Assembly: GCA_028692535.1 (NCBI GenBank)
Contig: JAQUXD010000088.1
Location: forward strand, 1 to 7,385
Origin: Eubacteriales bacterium
GTDB lineage: Bacteria > Bacillota > Clostridia > Peptostreptococcales > Anaerovoracaceae
Direction: 5' to 3'
DNA: 7,385 bases
In this document: piece after piece, positions 5,077-7,385 of the stretch
Numbering within the stretch: position 1 is the stretch's first letter
Layout: the number at the start of each line of letters is the position of its first letter
The notes under the pieces: generated by a model
What the model was told of the DNA's origin: nothing
Databases searched by the model: none
What the model saw: the letters and a program-made list of their open reading frames with translations, nothing else
Position numbers and translations under genes: made by a program

Positions 5077-7385
5077 TTATCGTTCCTTTGCCGCATCCTG
5101 AAGTTCCTGTAGGATGCCGATCGCCATGGCCGGCGTGGTTTCCATCAGATCCAGGGTTATCAACCTCTGCGCAAGGTGATCGTCAGAGCTGTTAAAAAAG
5201 CTGATCTGCCGATCCTGCATATCTACAGCGGAACGGCTCATTTTTGGGAGAGATTGATGATATCCGGATTCCTCCAGTTCAGCCAGTTTGTTTTCTGCGG
5301 CAAAGAGCAAAGATTCCGGGACCCCTGCCAGACGGGCCACATGGATGCCGTAGCTCCTGCTGGCACTGCCTTCTACGATTTTGTGCAAGAATACGATGTT
5401 GCCATCGGATTCGGCTACATCCACATTCAGATTTCGCACGCCGTTCATTGTCTCTGATAAAGATGTCAGCTCATGGTAGTGGGTTGCAAACAGCGTTCGG
5501 ACCTTCTGTTCGGGCCGTGTGAGGTGTTCGCAAACGGCCCAGGCAATAGACAATCCGTCATAGGTGCTGGTGCCTCTGCCGATCTCATCCAGAATTACCA
5601 GACTATTTTCCGTCGACGTGTTTAATATGTAGGCGAGCTCGGACATCTCCACAAAGAAAGTACTCTGTCCCTGAGCGATGTTGTCCGACGCGCCGATTCG
5701 TGTATAGACACGATCGCAAATGCCGATTTCCGCCGTCTCGGCAGGTACGAAGCACCCGGCTTGCGCCATCATCACGATTAATGCCAATTGGCGCATATAC
5801 GTTGATTTTCCAGACATATTGGGGCCGGTAATCAACAGAAGGCTGGCATCACTGCGGTCGATATATAAATCATTGGAAACAAATACACCGTCCCGTATGG
5901 TCCGTTCGATCACCGCATGACGTCCTTTTTGTATGATGATCCGATCCTCCGTTGTGATGACCGGTTTAACATAACCCAGCTTGATGGATGTTTCGGCGAA
6001 GGAAGCCAGCACATCCACTGCGGCCATGGCTGCTGATGTGCGCTGGATCGACGGGATCTCCGTTGATATCATTTCACGCAATTCACAAAAAAGCTGATAT
6101 TCCAGTTCATTGATTTTTGCCTCTGCATTCAGCACCACAGCTTCAATTTCCTTCAGCTCCGGTGTGATATAGCGTTCACAGTTGACGAGAGTTTGTTTGC
6201 GGATGTACTCCTGCGGCACAAGACTGAGATTGGACTTGCTCACTTCGATGTAATAACCGAATACTCTGTTGTATCCAACCTTCAGGTTTTTAATGCCGCT
6301 TCGTTCTCGTTCCTTGGGTTCCAACGCGGCGATCCAGCTTCTTCCTTCTTTGATGGAATCCTTCAGCTTATCCAGATCGTCGCAGTATCCGGTCCGGATC
6401 AGGTCTCCTTCTCGGATCGTAACCGGCGGTTCTTCTGTAACGGCGCTTTCGATGAGACCGCAGATCCGCTCCAGATCATCGATTTCCCTGTTGTACATGC
6501 TCAGGAGAGGATCGTTGCATCGCTCCAGCTCCGATTTTAAATCCGGCAGGCTTTGCAGAGAGCTTTTTAATGCATTCAAATCTCGTCCGTTTGCCGTTCC
6601 ACAGGCGATTCGTGAGGAAAGGCGTTCCAAATCGTAAACGTCTTTCAGCGCTTCCCGGATATTGTTGAGTATCAGAAGATCGTTCGTCAATACTTCGACG
6701 GAACTGAGCCGTTCATCGATTTCTTTTTTATGGATCAAAGGCTCTTTGATCCATTGCTTTATTTTTCTGGAGCCCATCGCAGTACAGGTTTTATCCAGTA
6801 TATGCAGTAAGGAAACGCCGGATTTTCGATCTGACAGCGATTCGGCGATCTCCAGGTTTTTCAGTGTTGCCCGGTCCAGCGACATATGCGTGCCGGCATT
6901 GTAAATGCGCAGGGAGGTCAAGTGCTGCATGCTGCGCTTTTGTGTGTCGTTTAGATATCGGAGCAGCGCGCCTGCTGCGAAAAAAAGACCGGGCGCTTCG
7001 GTTCGATCCAAGCCCACACTGCTTTCGGCTTCTGTGTTGAAATGTTCCCGGATAGCTTTCCGGCAGTTCCGTTCGATATGGTATTCCGGGTCAACCGGGG
7101 AGATGGTTATATCCGTCAGAAGCCCGATTTGGTCGCACAATATACCGGTATAGGGATCCTCATTGTTGACGAGAATTTCCCTGGGATTTATTTTCGTCAG
7201 CTCTGCCAGTAGATTTTGAAGGTGTGAAGCATCTGAAAATTCGATAGCGGAAAACTCACCGGTGGAAATATCGCAATAAACCAAACCGCTCCTTTTTTCT
7301 TCCACATAGACCGATGCCAGAAAATTGTTTTCCTTTTCGGATAGCATACTTTGACTGAGGATCGTTCCCGGCGTAATGACGCGCA
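5077..7385 (-). CDS. mutS: DNA mismatch repair protein MutS, 5' end off-window
   Basis: The frame is open to the right edge. The first whole codons give RVITPGTILSQS, a sequence normally found about 100 residues into MutS, so the true start and the mismatch-wedging Phe-x-Glu motif lie outside the window; 768 codons are visible. Counting from the Met at 7347: connector domain to about 140, core/lever segments about 140-430 with the clamp signature YNRVFGYYIEVSK (359-371), and the ABC-type ATPase from about 440. Walker A is GPNMSGKST (508-516), the QSTFFVEM segment is 561-568, Walker B with signature is LDEIGRGTST (586-595), and the His-switch is ATHYHEL (621-627). Near the end QISFF (714-718) fits the QxxFF beta-clamp motif known from Bacillus MutS. 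The protein recognises mismatches and recruits MutL, encoded 1 nt downstream. The gene is intact throughout the window; the Met at 7347 is internal, not the start. Confidence 0.98.
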   Translation of the reverse strand, partial: RVITPGTILSQSMLSEKENNFLASVYVEEKRSGLVYCDISTGEFSAIEFSDASHLQNLLAELTKINPREILVNNEDPYTGILCDQIGLLTDITISPVDPEYHIERNCRKAIREHFNTEAESSVGLDRTEAPGLFFAAGALLRYLNDTQKRSMQHLTSLRIYNAGTHMSLDRATLKNLEIAESLSDRKSGVSLLHILDKTCTAMGSRKIKQWIKEPLIHKKEIDERLSSVEVLTNDLLILNNIREALKDVYDLERLSSRIACGTANGRDLNALKSSLQSLPDLKSELERCNDPLLSMYNREIDDLERICGLIESAVTEEPPVTIREGDLIRTGYCDDLDKLKDSIKEGRSWIAALEPKERERSGIKNLKVGYNRVFGYYIEVSKSNLSLVPQEYIRKQTLVNCERYITPELKEIEAVVLNAEAKINELEYQLFCELREMISTEIPSIQRTSAAMAAVDVLASFAETSIKLGYVKPVITTEDRIIIQKGRHAVIERTIRDGVFVSNDLYIDRSDASLLLITGPNMSGKSTYMRQLALIVMMAQAGCFVPAETAEIGICDRVYTRIGASDNIAQGQSTFFVEMSELAYILNTSTENSLVILDEIGRGTSTYDGLSIAWAVCEHLTRPEQKVRTLFATHYHELTSLSETMNGVRNLNVDVAESDGNIVFLHKIVEGSASRSYGIHVARLAGVPESLLFAAENKLAELEESGYHQSLPKMSRSAVDMQDRQISFFNSSDDHLAQRLITLDLMETTPAMAIGILQELQDAAKER
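5084..5088 (-). promoter_or_regulatory. Ribosome binding site AAGGA for mutL
   Basis: AAGGA sits in the last sense codons of mutS (Lys-Glu), 8 nt before the ATG at 5075 and before the mutS TAA at 5079-5077. It supports the 597-residue MutL start. A rival AGGA also precedes the ATG at 5096, but that start would add residues ahead of the conserved N-terminus. Confidence 0.7.
6730..6754. repeat. Perfect 11-bp inverted repeat with 3-nt loop inside mutS
   Basis: The arm ATGGATCAAAG (6730-6740) is followed by GCT and then the exact reverse complement CTTTGATCCAT (6744-6754). It lies within the mutS codons for WIKEPLIH. On the plus strand the stem is followed by a T-rich stretch (6758-6765), which looks like a weak intrinsic terminator for antisense transcription. 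On the coding strand it is followed by an A-run instead, so it is not a terminator for the operon. The structure is certain on paper; any function is speculative. Confidence 0.6.

Noticed and set aside
5076..5096. Longer MutL start at the ATG at 5096
   Set aside because: It would overlap mutS by 20 nt and add MRQRNDK before the conserved N-terminus; the ATG at 5075 has AAGGA at 8 nt and fits the family.
7345..7347. ATG at 7347 as the mutS start
   Set aside because: The frame continues upstream to the edge with MutS-like RVITPGT, so this Met is internal.
1..7385. dif-like site, CRISPR array, riboswitch, tRNA or intrinsic terminator for the operon
   Set aside because: Read through on both strands without finding a 28-bp dif-like two-arm site, regularly spaced repeats, an RNA gene, or a GC stem plus T-run on the coding strand; almost all bases are coding.

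Overview
The window is a compact, entirely minus-strand block of five genes. Reading downstream (right to left) they are mutS (its 5' end lies beyond the right edge), mutL, miaA, a tyrosine recombinase, and a PLP-dependent methionine gamma-lyase family (YnbB / 'aluminum resistance') gene whose 3' end runs off the left edge. Intergenic DNA is essentially absent. mutS and mutL are 1 nt apart, mutL and miaA abut, miaA and the recombinase share 4 nt, and the recombinase and the lyase share 11 nt. This looks like one polycistronic message with coupled translation. No promoter, terminator, RNA gene, CRISPR array or insertion sequence is visible.

The gene set suggests a Firmicute, most likely a Clostridia/Eubacteriales member of moderate GC. 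The reasons are the mutS-mutL-miaA-...-ynbB order, strong GGAGG ribosome sites, a MutL carrying the endonuclease motif typical of bacteria without MutH, and beta-clamp-binding motifs of the Bacillus type in both MutS and MutL. Genus cannot be assigned from the sequence alone.

Region by region: 5077-7385 holds MutS from the end of its mismatch-recognition domain to its C-terminus. 3282-5075 holds complete MutL (N-terminal GHKL ATPase, linker, C-terminal endonuclease). 2340-3281 holds complete MiaA, the tRNA A37 dimethylallyltransferase. 1171-2343 holds a Xer-like tyrosine recombinase with a full catalytic set. 1-1181 holds 393 codons of the YnbB-family enzyme with its PLP lysine. MutS and MutL form one mismatch-repair pathway; MiaA is a frequent chromosomal neighbour. 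The recombinase sits where hfq is usually found between miaA and ynbB in Bacillus and Clostridium, and it appears to be a settled chromosomal gene rather than cargo of a mobile element.

This is mainly a housekeeping region and I see no clear new system. The points most worth a second look are: the recombinase built into the mismatch-repair operon by a GTGA overlap; a T-TTA-AAA-AAA slippery tract placed in the MutL inter-domain linker, where a slip would leave only the ATPase half; five 7-nt A/T homopolymers in 7.4 kb of coding DNA; and a perfect 11-bp inverted repeat inside mutS.
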